From assembly GCA_036897525.1 (NCBI GenBank), contig JAYMTJ010000003.1, positions 62,001-126,000 of the forward strand: DNA of 64,000 nt, read 5' to 3'. Made by a program: the position numbers and the translations under genes. Below the pieces are notes generated by a model, which did not search any database, was not told the origin of the DNA, and worked only from the letters and a program-made list of their open reading frames with translations. This stretch comes from Pelargonium x hortorum. Taxonomy: Eukaryota > Streptophyta > Magnoliopsida > Geraniales > Geraniaceae. Positions 13,060 to 24,780 of the stretch are shown piece after piece; positions within the stretch are counted from its first letter, which is position 1, and every line of letters begins with the position of its first letter.

Positions 13060-13320
13060 ATGATGCTAGAGTTTTTTTATAAGCTACAAGTCTCTTTCAT
13101 TTTCATGGGGCTTCCTGTTATCCTTCAAGCAGCTCCAGATAAGTTATCGGCATATGAATGTGGGTTTGATCCTTTCGGCAATGCAATAAATAGATTGGAT
13201 ATCAGATTTTATTACCGAGTTTCCCATTCATTATCTTCGACTTATATAGTAAGTAATATAGTAAGGCTCCTCTTACCTGCGGTGTTGACAATTAGGAATA
13301 TCTTTTTTTTAGTATTATAA
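13060..13320 (+). pseudogene. nad3: nad3 remnant (NADH dehydrogenase subunit 3)
   Basis: NAD3 is a small hydrophobic subunit of respiratory complex I in the mitochondrial inner membrane. The 86-residue frame keeps the diagnostic matrix-loop motif: residues 28-40 read KLSAYECGFDPFG, with the conserved Cys34, and DIRFY follows at 47-51. Plant nad3 has nearly the same stretch (KLSAYECGFDPFG..R.DIRFY). The start is chosen at 13060; the second ATG at 13063 gives MLEF, close to the plant start M(S/L)EF. The N-terminal membrane segment is short by several residues. After DIRFY the frame no longer matches. The expected FIIFDL is present at 13227-13244 but in another frame, showing a net indel. The C-terminal half is not recognisable (plant NAD3 is about 118 residues). 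The usual partner rps12 was not seen downstream. Codons in the core differ from remembered angiosperm nad3 mostly at third positions. I think it is a broken, fast-evolved copy; a nuclear insertion is the alternative. Confidence 0.75.
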
Positions 13321-15469
13321 ACATTGTGCCAAAAACCCCTGAAATTGCTATCCTGAGGACTTGTGGTTTTTGAAAGTATTGGTCAACCTCTATGTATGTC
13401 TAATGCAGTTTATCTCCTTAGACCTGCCTGTAAGGGTAGCTGTTGACATTCTATTTTAATTACTTAACCGTCGTACACTTCTATTCGATTCCTATTATTG
13501 TAACTAAAGTTGTCCGAAAAGGTAAATCTGGGTTATAGCAAACAAAAGAGGAGCCTTTTAATTAGATCCAGTAAAGCCTGCTTTAGGCAAGTGTATATGC
13601 GTATAATCTTTCCTTTTATCTTGATTCTCTAACCTTTCACTTGTGTAAATTACTTTCATCGTCAAGCCTCTACTTCCTTTAGGATTGATTTGATATTCCC
13701 GATCCCGAGAGTCTCGCTTTTATTATTTGAAGTGAAGGTATGCTTTTCTCAAGGCAGAACCTTGATTATAAGCCGTGTTTTCTTTTGTATCAAGAGTAAG
13801 TAGAATCTACACTCTGGTAAACTAAGCTTTAATAAATTCATTTTATTCCAAATTTCCCTTCATATTACATAAGATTTTGTTAAGTTTTGCAGAACTCTAA
13901 TTTCTTTTCTAAGGAGCAGCATTGCTTTCTGATTCCAAACTATATTGATACGACCCCTTTTGTGTAACACCGAGGTTACTATCTAACTCCGATTACTAAA
14001 TCCCTGAAATTCTCTTTGGTGTTTGTTTTTTTATAGATAGGGTCAAGAAAATTTTAGGTAAAAAGAGAGAAGCTACGCGCCTTTAAAACTACTTGAATTT
14101 CAAACTACCTCCATTTGTTATGTTAACAGCAGGACTTTCTCTACTAAGTAGGGGCTTCGGATATAAATAGGGGATACTAAAATCTCGACAGGGATCTAAC
14201 TATTGAAAGTAATCCTGATTTACTTGTTCTCCACTCCTAGAAAATAATAACAAAAAGGTATCACTTTACGCAGCCCTAATAGATACCCCCATGAATATTA
14301 TTATTAAAGCTATTCGAAACAAATATTTACTTATAATAGAAAGGATTTCCAGAACGTAAATACTTTTTTTTTATGAACTAGTCAATTTTCATCTAAAAAA
14401 GCCTATGCGAATCCTCAGTCAGAATATCCTTAGTTAGCTCTAGCTCTATAGGATAGGAGAAAATCGTCCCATATCTCACATAAATCTAAAAAGACGGAGT
14501 TAGTTACTATAAAAGTAGATCTTGAGAAATTCAAAAAAAAGTATTTAAACCCTTCTTACTTAATTAGTGCTTCCTATTCTCAATAGGAGTCGAAGTGCCC
14601 TAACTTCCGGACATTTAAGCTGTTATATCAAGAAGTGAGCCAATTGCGGAATCTCTAAACACGCAAAGCTGTTTTTTGATCTCTACTTTCAAGGTAAAGA
14701 CTTTTCTGAATAGACAAATTCATTTGATTATAGTGGAGCTGAAAACCTTAAACTTTAAAGGAGTTCTTCTTTCCTCAATACCGGGTTTAATAAAAGGATC
14801 TAAATAGTTCCGGTTTTATGTATTTGATCTCACTTCCTTAACAAATAAAAAGGGAGGAGTTTACTCTTAATCTAACAAACTAACTAACTAACCAAAAGTC
14901 CTTTATTCTCAACCTAAGGTACACACTCTAACTGATCTAGGAACATACAGGAACTTCCTTTTAGTCTTTATTAGCTTCTATTCCTTTACTTTAGCTTGGC
15001 CTAAACAAAACCCAGAATACAAACCAAGAGCTACAATTAATAGAGTTATTTCCTAAACTATCCAGTAAGGTAAGCTTGCTTAGACTGTACTCTAAAAACA
15101 CAAAGCAAATAAAATACAGGATTTTTCTGTCTAAAATACCGGCGATTAGAACCCAAGAATACTATAGTGGGATTAGATAGTTACTTCCTACAAGAGCTGA
15201 AAGCCTATACTCTAAAGGAATCTCAAAGGAAAGAGAATCTGGTTTCCATTAACAACAAAAGAACTAATCTGTCATGATTAAGATCCTCATTATGTATCTA
15301 TCATAAACATAAATGGTATCGAATTCCAAAGGCAAACTTCTTAATTATAAGTGAATCAACTCCTTATAGCTAGCTGCTCCTAAGAAGCTGAAGACATTAA
15401 TTGACTCCTAAACTACTAATTGGGAACCTCCTTAGATCCTAGCTTTAGGACTTTAACCGGCTTTCCCTC
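13321..15469. other. Non-coding spacer; possible R1-related module near 14.93 kb
   Basis: No gene was recognised, and rps12 (which often follows nad3 in plants) was not found by eye. Around 14925-15000 the phrases 'acacactctaact', 'aggaacttcc' and 'tttactttagctt' resemble the cytosine-rich module of repeat family R1. Phrases at 15090-15115 (tactctaaaaacacaaagcaaa) recur in similar form near 25577-25605, suggesting another dispersed repeat. Confidence 0.4.
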
Positions 15470-15793
15470 AAGAAGAAATAGCAGCTCCGACCAACTAAGC
15501 CGATTTCAATTTATGAACGTCTTGCTCAATTAAATAAAGATCATGAGAAGAACTCCGAACAATTAGAACAAGTAAACTTCCCGTTAGAATATATTCCTGA
15601 ATCAGAGGACGATGAACAAGTCTTGCTTTAGAAGAAGCACAAGTTAAAAAGATGTGATTCATAAACTACCACTAGTCAACTTGAAACCTGTCAATGAGAC
15701 TAAACTTTTACCATTAGAACAAGAAGAGATTCCTACAAGAGCTGCTTTGAAGCAATTCCTTTACTGTCCGCTTAGTATTTCCTTTAGCTAGCA
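15470..15793 (+). pseudogene. Decayed protein-coding remnant, family unknown
   Basis: This stretch looks unlike the surrounding spacer. Successive short open stretches on the plus strand have coding-like, acidic and glutamine-rich composition, for example LEYIPESEDDEQVLL near 15583-15628 and NLKPVNETKLLPLEQEEIP further on. No single frame spans the block, so it is broken. I do not recognise the family: no catalytic motif, membrane segment or nucleic-acid-binding signature is visible. It could come from a host gene, a plastid or plasmid gene, or a mobile element. The coding call rests on amino-acid composition alone. Confidence 0.35.
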
Positions 15794-17412
15794 ACACCCG
15801 CTCCGCTATACAGTACAAATAAAGAGCACTTCTCCAAGGAAAGCCCTGTTTTTTTAGAATCCTTTAGTCGAAAAATTCTATTTCATATACGGTAATCCAT
15901 AGCAATTAGAACTACTAATATTATAATCTAATACTATAGACTAAAAAGAAAGATATAAGTTTTTTAATTAAGTCAACCCCAGAATTTTTTGAATTGCTTC
16001 TCTTTTCCGTGAGAAGGGCTTACCTCTTAATAAAAGAGGAATAAGACCTCATTTTCTATCTACCTAGATTATGCAAAGGAACCGCGAGTGTAGACAACCC
16101 CTTTGTTAATAGATCCCAATCCCAAAAGTGTAAGATAATTAAGTGGAACTAGAGAAAAGCTCTAGAAAGGACCCCCCTTTTTTTTTTTTTTAGATTACTT
16201 AATACTTCTAAGAGAGAAAAGAATCCAGAGAAACCGGGCAGGCAAAGCCTTCCCTTCCTACTATCTAGTCTAATACACCTATGTACTACTTACTATATTT
16301 CTAAAGTTGATGAATTCCTAAGCCCTCCTTATATAAATAAATATATATATAAAGTAAAGGATAAAATGTCTATCTCCTTCGATTGTTTGTATACCTATTA
16401 CCTATCTATATACTATTCCTATATTACTTCTATAACAAAAAACTCTATCTAGAAGAGGGGTAATATAACAGACCCTATAATTATAATAGAGGAAGACTGA
16501 CTCTCCTAACAAAGCAAGAGTCGTACAGATCCGGTAACACACAAAATACAGGGATACAGAAGAAGGTATGATTGATTCATTACACTGACTAGGAATTTTT
16601 CTTTAATAAAGACATTCCTTTAAAAACTTAGTTTTACAAGAAAGAAATCTTTGCGAATCCCTTTGCAGAGTTCTCTCTATAGGGCTGGGCTAACCAATTA
16701 CTTACTATAGTATCCGAGGTAACCTAAGTCTTAACGGGCTTCCTAAAAAAAGAGAGGGAATAACGAACTTTTATTTTATTTAGAGTAAGTTCAAGCTTTT
16801 ATTTACAAAGTATTTGGTTATTAGTTTAGAATTAGTAATTTAAAATTCATTTTATTATATTTATCTGAGGTACTGGATCCTAGATTCTGGGTAGTAGTAT
16901 ATTGTTTTTTAGGAAGGTACTCATGTTAGATTTGTAAAATAGAGCATAGCTTTAGTTATCCTGAGCCAGAATTATCTACTTAACTTTATCGGAGCCCCTT
17001 TCCTTTGGTCTTGCCCTAATTAAGTTATTTAACTTTTCAAAGAGATAATCAAGGTATACCCGTGATTTAAAAGAAGAACTTTTATTTTAATAAGGCGGGT
17101 GCTGTTGTGTACTGGAGTAAATCTTCTAGCTTTTAGGGAGCCTTATTACTAAAAAAAAGAGGAGAGGTATGCTTTTCAGAGAGGAATACACCAGATTTAG
17201 TTATATTGGTTTTGGTATTCTGGGTTTATTAGCTGTCAAGGAGTTCTTGTTATTCTGATGGTATTGCTAGAGTCTATATTGCTTTACCTTAGTAAACAAA
17301 AGAATTTACAAACTTGTCCATTGAGGTACTTTTTCTGGTTGTACCAAACTCGAAATCAATCACTTTTGAAGGTCAAATAGATAAGGTAAGTTGACTTGTT
17401 ATATGGTAGTAA

Positions 17413-17431
17413 AGGCAACCTTTAGGTTGAA
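17413..17431. repeat. 19-nt hairpin motif, copy 1 of 2
   Basis: The sequence aggcaacctttaggttgaa occurs here and, identically, at 43810-43828. Its centre CAACC-TTTA-GGTTG can form a 5-bp stem with a 4-nt loop. The flanks outside the 19 bases diverge, so only the hairpin and its edge are shared. Confidence 0.8.
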
Positions 17432-20400
17432 AATCCAATCCCAGTAAAAGACTGTGTAGCTCTATCCTTGAGGAGAAGGCCCCTACCAACTAGAAATCCT
17501 TAATTAAGGGAAGGAACCAGGCCTATAATTAAAGAAAATAAACCCCCAAAGCTAGCGGTGTATAGTTTTCTTTATTATGGCTCTTTAGGATTAACTCAGT
17601 TAGATTAGAACAATGGAATGGGGAAATATACCTAAGCAGGGCTTGTAGCTTACTATTTTGACTCAACGGGGTGCCTTAGACTAAGTCACAAGCTTATTGG
17701 AAATCGATACTTTTGTAGCAAAAACGACTAATTCTCATTTTTTTTTTGCAATAATTACACTGACGTGATTAAGCTTGCTATATTTCACGAAAAGGATTTT
17801 CTACCAAGTGGAGATGAGAAGGTATCCTCGAAGTTTTGTTTATCCCGTAACTCAGTTGTAAACAAACTAGGCAAAAAAAGATAAATAAACTAGAATACGT
17901 TTAATTATGAAGCAATAAACTGAAGTATTTTAGTTTATTTTCATTAGTTAGGTAGGGGCGGCCGAGATAAATAAAGGATTTCTACTCCTTGATATATTTG
18001 CTTATAAGAATCCATCTGATCTATTCACATTTTGTCTAGAGATTCTATTCTAGAGAAGGGGCTGGCTATCTCCCCAGTGTTCTATGGCTAATAGAATGCT
18101 TAGGCTAAATCGGATAACACTTCAATCCGGCAAAATCAATTCTGAATTTTGAACCTAATGACATTCTTCTAATGCCATGCCTCCTTACTCTAGCATTGGG
18201 ATTCTCTTACTTGTCAAATGGGGTCACCCCTTCATGGCATGAATGTCTTGGATTATTACTCAAGTTGTACCAGCCAGACCTAGATAACTCTTTTGTAGTA
18301 GCAGCGTATCTTACTCTATGAATTGTTTTGGAGTCTTTGTCTTAACAGGCTTGGGGATCCCCACGGGAAGGTTGTAACCATAAAAAAAGCCCGTAAACTA
18401 CCCTACCCCGAATGCATATATAAGATAAAATCCTTTAGATTAGGGTAACGTAACTCTTTCTAAGAACTCTGTGTGAAACCCGGAAGGCCCGTTCTTTATA
18501 GTAAAGCAAAAACCCTTTCTTTTTTCGTAATATTTAGTCTTTACTAGATTTCCCAGGTCTTAAATGCTTTTGTCTAAAAATCAGCTAACAAAGGTTATAA
18601 CTCTATATAAATTACACTGACTTTTCGATTTGACCGGGGCCCACTTAGGTACCCAAATCTAAACATTATTGATTTCATCTTAGTATATAGACACGAGAAT
18701 CCGAGATTTAGTAGTAGCTTAATTTTTGGCCTTTATTAAGCATAAAACAGCTGGCATAGTGTAGGTTCATTTTTCTTAGAAGAGGTTTGGGAAATACCAA
18801 GACTTTGCTAGGAATTTACGAGCTAGAGTACACTCTAGACTAGAATAGTATACTAAGGGCTTTATTTCTCAGTGTATGTTGTATAGGTTTCTACATAACG
18901 CTTTAACTTGCATTAAAGATCTATGATCTAACTCCTTTTTTAGACTAAAAGTTTTCGACGTGCAATCCTTGTTTTTTAGGTTCTGTATTTGCTTTTAGTT
19001 TGTATGTTTTATGTGATAGCTTTACGGATAAGTTTCCTTCTCTAGAAGAGTCTAAAACCACAAGGGAGTTTGCGGTATACTATATTATATAGCTATGGAT
19101 CTAATAATAATTTCAAAATGCTCTTTCTCGTTAATCCCCGGAAACCCTAAAATGGCTCTAATGCCGGGATAGGTATACCCAGTCTAAGTTACCGGACCCT
19201 CTTCTAGAGATAGAGAAAAAACAATCAGTAAAAGTTTTAGCGAGTAGGGAAGAGACCCTAAATTTAATAAGTTTTTTTATAAACTAGTCCAAACTATTTG
19301 TAGCAAACAAGTGGACTAAAAGGAAAAGGATATCAAAAAACCATACTAAATTACAAAATAAACAATATATTTGTGCAGAAAAGGGATCAGGAAAAAAGCC
19401 TTACTCTTAAATAAAATAAAAGTGGTTTTGTCTATCTCTGGACTATGGAATTATGGCGCTAAAAAAGCTAAGAGCTCAAAACTAGGGAACTCGCTAGTGA
19501 GTTTTCTACTGCTTTCATATCTTAATATAGAAAGGCTTAAATTCAATTCAATATATTCCTTTAGGGCGCTGCTTACCTCTTACCTATTAAATTTCAATTT
19601 TTGAAGGTGTGGTGTATTAAGCCGTGCTTTTTTTTGTTGTGGTTAACACATTCGAGTTCAGATCCTGTGATTTTTTTGACAATAATATCGTTGGTATACT
19701 GCTTCCTTCTGAATTTTACTATCTATTTCTTTCTAGAGAAATTGGAGAAACTCAACAAGAAGTTTTAGACAACGAGGAGCTCCATCTTACTTACGTAGAA
19801 ATAACTATTAGGATCTTCCTTTTTTAGTTTAGATACCTCTTGATCCGGGAGGAAAGTTGTGCAATAAAGGGTAAATAAGGAGAAGTTACAGTATATTCTT
19901 ATTACTGGGTTGAGGAGCTTTTTTTGAAGTTAAACTTCAGAATGGGAGAATATATAAAATAAGCAATAAATACGAACTAAAAAGAAACTTTCTAGGACTG
20001 GACTAGAAACATTTTATCACAAAAAACTAGCGGAAGCTCTAGGACTTTTGTAAGATCTTATATCACTTTGAGAAGCGCACCTACAAAGGAAGCAGCCCTA
20101 CATTCAAGGGAATCCTGCCGAAAATATGTACTAATGGAGTACCCACAATCCAACTAAAAAACTTACAAGCTTGTCCAGAATTTCCCTTACTAGTTTAGAA
20201 AAGTACAGTGCTTTAGTTTCAAATATATGCCTCGTTTATCTTAATTAAGTTATATCACGGACTTGAACCTTTACTACCTATATGAAATTTCCGCTTTAAA
20301 GTTTTAGAGACAAGGAGTAGGGCTCTTTAAAATTGAATGTCCATAACTCTTCTCCTATCCTATTGCAAGGATTTGCTCTACCTAAGGCTCCTTTTAACTG

Positions 20401-23178
20401 GGATATCTCTACTCAAAGAAAGATCATTTTTATATCTAACTTTTTTCGAAAAAAGAAGGGGTGAGGAAAGCTGTATTAAGTACCAAGGTATACCAGAAGC
20501 TTTTTCAGAATTCAGTAGGATAACTGAACTGGCTGGTTGTACCCTCAATTCCTAGAAGAAAAACTTTAGCTACTGGGTTGGAGGACTCAAATGAAATGTA
20601 GGTGCTAACTCTTGGTCTTTTTATTCCCTGCTTATTTACCAAGCCCGATAACTTAGACTTCATATTGACTCCAGTACCTCTACTCTCTATCAATATCTTA
20701 TAATCAATCACTTTCCTATAAGAAAGAGCTGTAACTTTCGGTAGAGTCTTTGGATTTGTAATACTCTTCAGATACAAAAACCTCTGAGTCTTATGAGTCT
20801 TAGGAGCTTGACCTTCTTTACTTATGGGTCTTCTTGTTGCAGCTGGGAGTTCTTGTACTTACATAAATAGGATTGGAAGTCTTGATAGGAAGAGCGCTAC
20901 TGTTTAAGAGTTTCCTAATAGACAGTCTTACTTGTTAAGTATATAGCCTAAAAACAGTGTATCGCCTAGTTCTGTATTTGAGTACATAGAAGGCTTTAAA
21001 ATAAAACAGGAGAGGGGGCCGAGAAGTAAGGAGCTTTTTTTATAATGTATGGCCCTGTGAGACCCTTGTCAATCAAGTTAAATTAGTATATCCTATAGGA
21101 GTACAGCTAGATATTCTTGTGTTATATTTCGTTTTTCAAGTCTTCTAGTTTCACTTAAGTTTAGGAAGTGCCTAGACATGCACATGCCAACCCCATGTTT
21201 ATACTATAAAACTAGTTAACAGTATAAGGAAAATAGAATCTAGAAAATGTAATTTCTGTTTCGTAAAAGCCTTTCAATTTTTGAAAAAGGGAGGAGCTAG
21301 CCTAACCTGTAATTTGTTAAAGGAGTATTCTTTAATTCTAGACTTAACTTATCTATGAGCTCTTTTCGATCTTCTGAGTTCTGAGTAGGGGTTATGGCTT
21401 GCTTAATTAATATAGATAGAGTGCGTTGTGCTCTTTGAAGGTTTCAATAAACTGAGGGCTAGAGGTTAGTATAAAAGAGGAGGCCCTATTAATGGATTTA
21501 CTTAGTTAGTTTAAAGTAATGCTGGGAATTCTACAGGTTTATAGATTTTTTGGCAAACAAATAAGTTTCTCCAGATAGAAAAGTAATAAGCAATTGCTAG
21601 TCACTAACCTGGCACTGCTGTGATAAACAGACTTTCTTTTCTTGAATATGCTTTTTAATCCTCTTATTTAGCCTTTCTAAAAGGTTGTGGACCCTGCCTT
21701 CTTCTAATATAGTACAAGAACTTATTACTCTATTCTTCCGAAAAAAGGAAATAGGAACCTCGTACCTTGCACTAGCTTAGAGTTTAGCAACAGTCCGTCC
21801 CTAGATTACACAGAAGTAAACTTCCTTCAACTCCACTTGCAAAGGACTTCCCTCAAAGGCTTTCCCAACAACACAAGCAACTGCAAACAAATAAGAAGGA
21901 CAGCCTTTACAACTGCAGGGCTGTCACAAGAACTAAGAGCTACAATTATCAGTTTCTTTGTTTCTTTACCTGCAATCCGCTTATCAAAAAAAAGCAAATA
22001 TAAAGAAAAAAAGGATAGAAAAGAAATAAGTAACCCCTAGTTTCACAAGTAGATTTCTTATCTAGTTACAAGCTTATCTGAACCAGGGACCCTACTATTA
22101 TAAGTTGATTTACTCTGAAACATCTGAGGATTTTTTTCTATTTGTTACATTTAAATAAAAATCTGTTTCTACAACAAATTCTATTAGCATCCTTTACTCA
22201 ACTCGAGTTGGGCACTCCTGTATTATATTATTGAATTAATACCAAGATTCTCACCATTCCCTTGTATATATATACCCAAGCCGATCCGCTATAAACTTGA
22301 CTTGTTCACTACATAGCTCTACTCTAAAGAATCCAGTCTTGTTAAAGTTATTTCTAAGAAGAAGGGGTCCTTTTCCCTTTGCTTATACCTAGCAAAGTTC
22401 TATGCTTTTTGACTAGTATTTGAAGGATAACTTTAACTAGTAAATTCTAGCTGTTATATTTATATTGTTCCCCTTAAATTTGTGCATAACTCAGTGATTT
22501 CTTCACTTTAATCAGATTGAGATCTTGCTAATATAAGGTAGTTAGTTGTAAAGTTAGGTATTATGCTGAGGGTATTTTCCGTGTATTCTGTTAACTAGTT
22601 TATTCTTTGGGTTATTCTTTCTAAAAGGGAAGCTCCTTTTTTTGGAAGGAGGGCTCTTATTAGTGAAATAAAAAAAAAATGCGGATATAGTAGGTATTTC
22701 TTGAGAAAGTTTAGCTCGTGTTAATCTCTATTAAAGAACTTCTCTCATGTACTCTTGTTCGAAAAAGCACAAAAAAAAACATGAGGGGTAATACCAAGGC
22801 AGTACTCTAGAGAACCCTATGGCTCTGCAGCAATAACTACTAGTACTACTAGTACAGGGGTTTTCCTTAAAAATTTCTTTTCTTAAACAGGGTACTAATT
22901 CTATAAGAATAGGGTCTATACAAAACAAAGCTTTCGTTGCAGTCAATATTTCCTTGTAAGTCCTTTTCCAGTCGAGCTGTTTATAACAAAAGGGAAAGTT
23001 TAATTAATAGCTCGTTTCCAGGTGTACCTTGTACAGGAAACCCTATCTTGTCCTAAGGAAGCCTTACATTACAGACAGGTAAATCCCTAAGAAAAGAATA
23101 GCTGACAAACTAAGGCAATTCTTAAGCAAAAAAGACCTAATTCCAAACTACTCAATCAATCTATCCTGTATTTCACGA

Positions 23179-23216
23179 ATTCGAACCAATGACTGTCCAA
23201 TTTTTCTGCTCTAACC
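23179..23216 (-). pseudogene. Truncated tRNA-like remnant
   Basis: On the minus strand a D-arm-like GGTTAGAGCA (plus-strand 23207-23216) is followed by a T-arm box GGTTCGAAT (23179-23187). Only about 19 bases separate them, roughly seven fewer than a normal anticodon arm plus variable loop needs. No paired acceptor is visible. Amino-acid identity cannot be assigned. Confidence 0.2.
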
Positions 23217-24429
23217 AATCTCAACATTCCAATCTACCAATCTATCTAACCTTAACTATCTAAGTTCTGTGACTCTAATTACAAATAAGAATTGAGTTTG
23301 TGTGTGGGAGAATGAAATCCACTAGGATTCCCTTCTCATTTCAGGGGACATTGTCTTTTAAATGGAGTGTCTGATTCAAAGTTCTTTATCTAAGTGATTT
23401 CAATTACTCATTTCTAAGCCAATAAAACGGGAGAAAATAACACTAAACTCTTCTTAGGATGCTATAAAAAATTCCCTCTTTGTATGATAAACACAAACAA
23501 AAGCCAAGAGGAATATATCTCTTAGACTATACAACTAAAAGAACATCTCTACCTATATCTTATACTCATTCCTATAGTATATATATAACTATAAAGTAGT
23601 AAGTATATATTTCTATAGAGACTTGTTCTAAAGAGGATTGGGAACAAAGAAAATCTCTAAGAGAGTTTCTTTTACTTTTAATCCCTATAAAGAGTCACAG
23701 AAAATCTGTATATTAAGGGTAAGCCTAAAATTAGGTGGTAAGGTATACTATATACCCCGGATTTCGTGTTAAGTCGTACTCTATTCGAAGAGTCGTGCAT
23801 TTTTTTAGTATAAGCCCCAACATGAATAGCATCTTGCAAACGCCTCCTCTCTCCCAATTCCCAGAACCTCTACTCTGATAGAGTTATTGTTGGCGAAACC
23901 TTTTTATGTTTGTTTTGTCGTTCAGCAACTACAATTTGATTAACAAGGAAAATTCTGTGTTATAAACACAGGGGTGCCCCAAAAGGATACTAACTTTTAT
24001 GAAAGTCAAAAAAATGAAGTATAAGTCTCTAGTTTTATCATGGCAGCCTAAAAGTTACCCTAATACTTTTTTAGTACAAGGCTGTGTTGTGTAGTTTTTT
24101 CTTTTAATAGCTATGCATTGCATAATTGGGACCTTCATAGATGAAAGCACTCTCCTACTAGAATATTCCAAGGAAATCTCGAGCCTTTACTTCTCTTCTT
24201 AAGTAAGGAATTCTTTTCTTGCCAGTTAGGATAACCCTAACTAAAGGTTGGATATTTTTACATTTGACTCGGAAACTCCCCGTAAAAGGTATTTTATAGT
24301 CAAAATCCTACACAAGAACTTCTAAAAGCGCGTTAAAGCCCCTTAAAAAAAAAGGCCAAGGGCTTATCTATTGTAAAAAGTCTTTAAGCTGCCGAGACTC
24401 TACAAAAGATTACACTAAACTAGCTACTT

Positions 24430-24780
24430 GTTTGACTAGTGTTTAAGGAGATCCGCCCCGGTAAGGCATAAGAAAGATTCTACGCATAGCTAAATTAGCT
24501 CAGTAGAAGACGCTTTTGTGCGGTCATGCCTTTACTTAGTACAGCAACGGATATCATATATAAAGTAGGGACTGACACCAGGATTCGTTTAAGTATGCAA
24601 CTCAAACCGGTAAACGAGAGCAAAAGCTAAGGTGCTTCTTTCTTTATCGGCACTTACTCGTAGAAAGAAGGGGTTGACGCATGTCTTAAATGATAAAGGG
24701 AGGGAGGTTTCTGTTATTGAGTAGTCGCTTTGAACCTACGGCCGGGCCCCTCGAAGAGAAGTGCTTTGGTTTACGCTTTT
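24430..24780. other. GC-rich island in AT-rich spacer
   Basis: Hand counts of lines here give about 40-55 percent GC against roughly one third around it, with many CpG steps (for example ctacggccgggcccctcg at 24736-24753). Pieces resemble tRNA parts: attagctcagtagaag at 24494-24509, and GTAGGTTCAAAG on the minus strand near 24730. No complete cloverleaf can be folded. The GC level is near that of typical land-plant mitochondrial DNA, so the block may be younger or better preserved. Confidence 0.4.

Larger units (their letters stand above)
15794..24429. other. Non-coding spacer, about 8.6 kb
   Basis: Open frames are at chance length (90 codons or fewer) and none resembles a known protein. Points of note are a 14-T run after six Cs at 16172-16191, the hairpin motif at 17413-17431, direct 9-bp repeats (actactagt) near 22843, and a truncated tRNA-like remnant at 23179-23216. 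A minus-strand T-arm-like motif near 20250 lacks other arms. Confidence 0.5.

Noticed and set aside
13321-13900. Expected rps12 downstream of nad3
   Set aside because: No frame or phrase resembling the rps12 start (MPTLNQLIR) could be seen.
15162-15174. gggattagatag resembles the small-subunit rRNA '790' segment
   Set aside because: Bases on both sides do not continue into rRNA and no other rRNA landmark is nearby.
24490-24545. tRNA 5'-end-like phrase 'taaattagctcagtag'
   Set aside because: No pairing acceptor or T-arm follows at the right distance.
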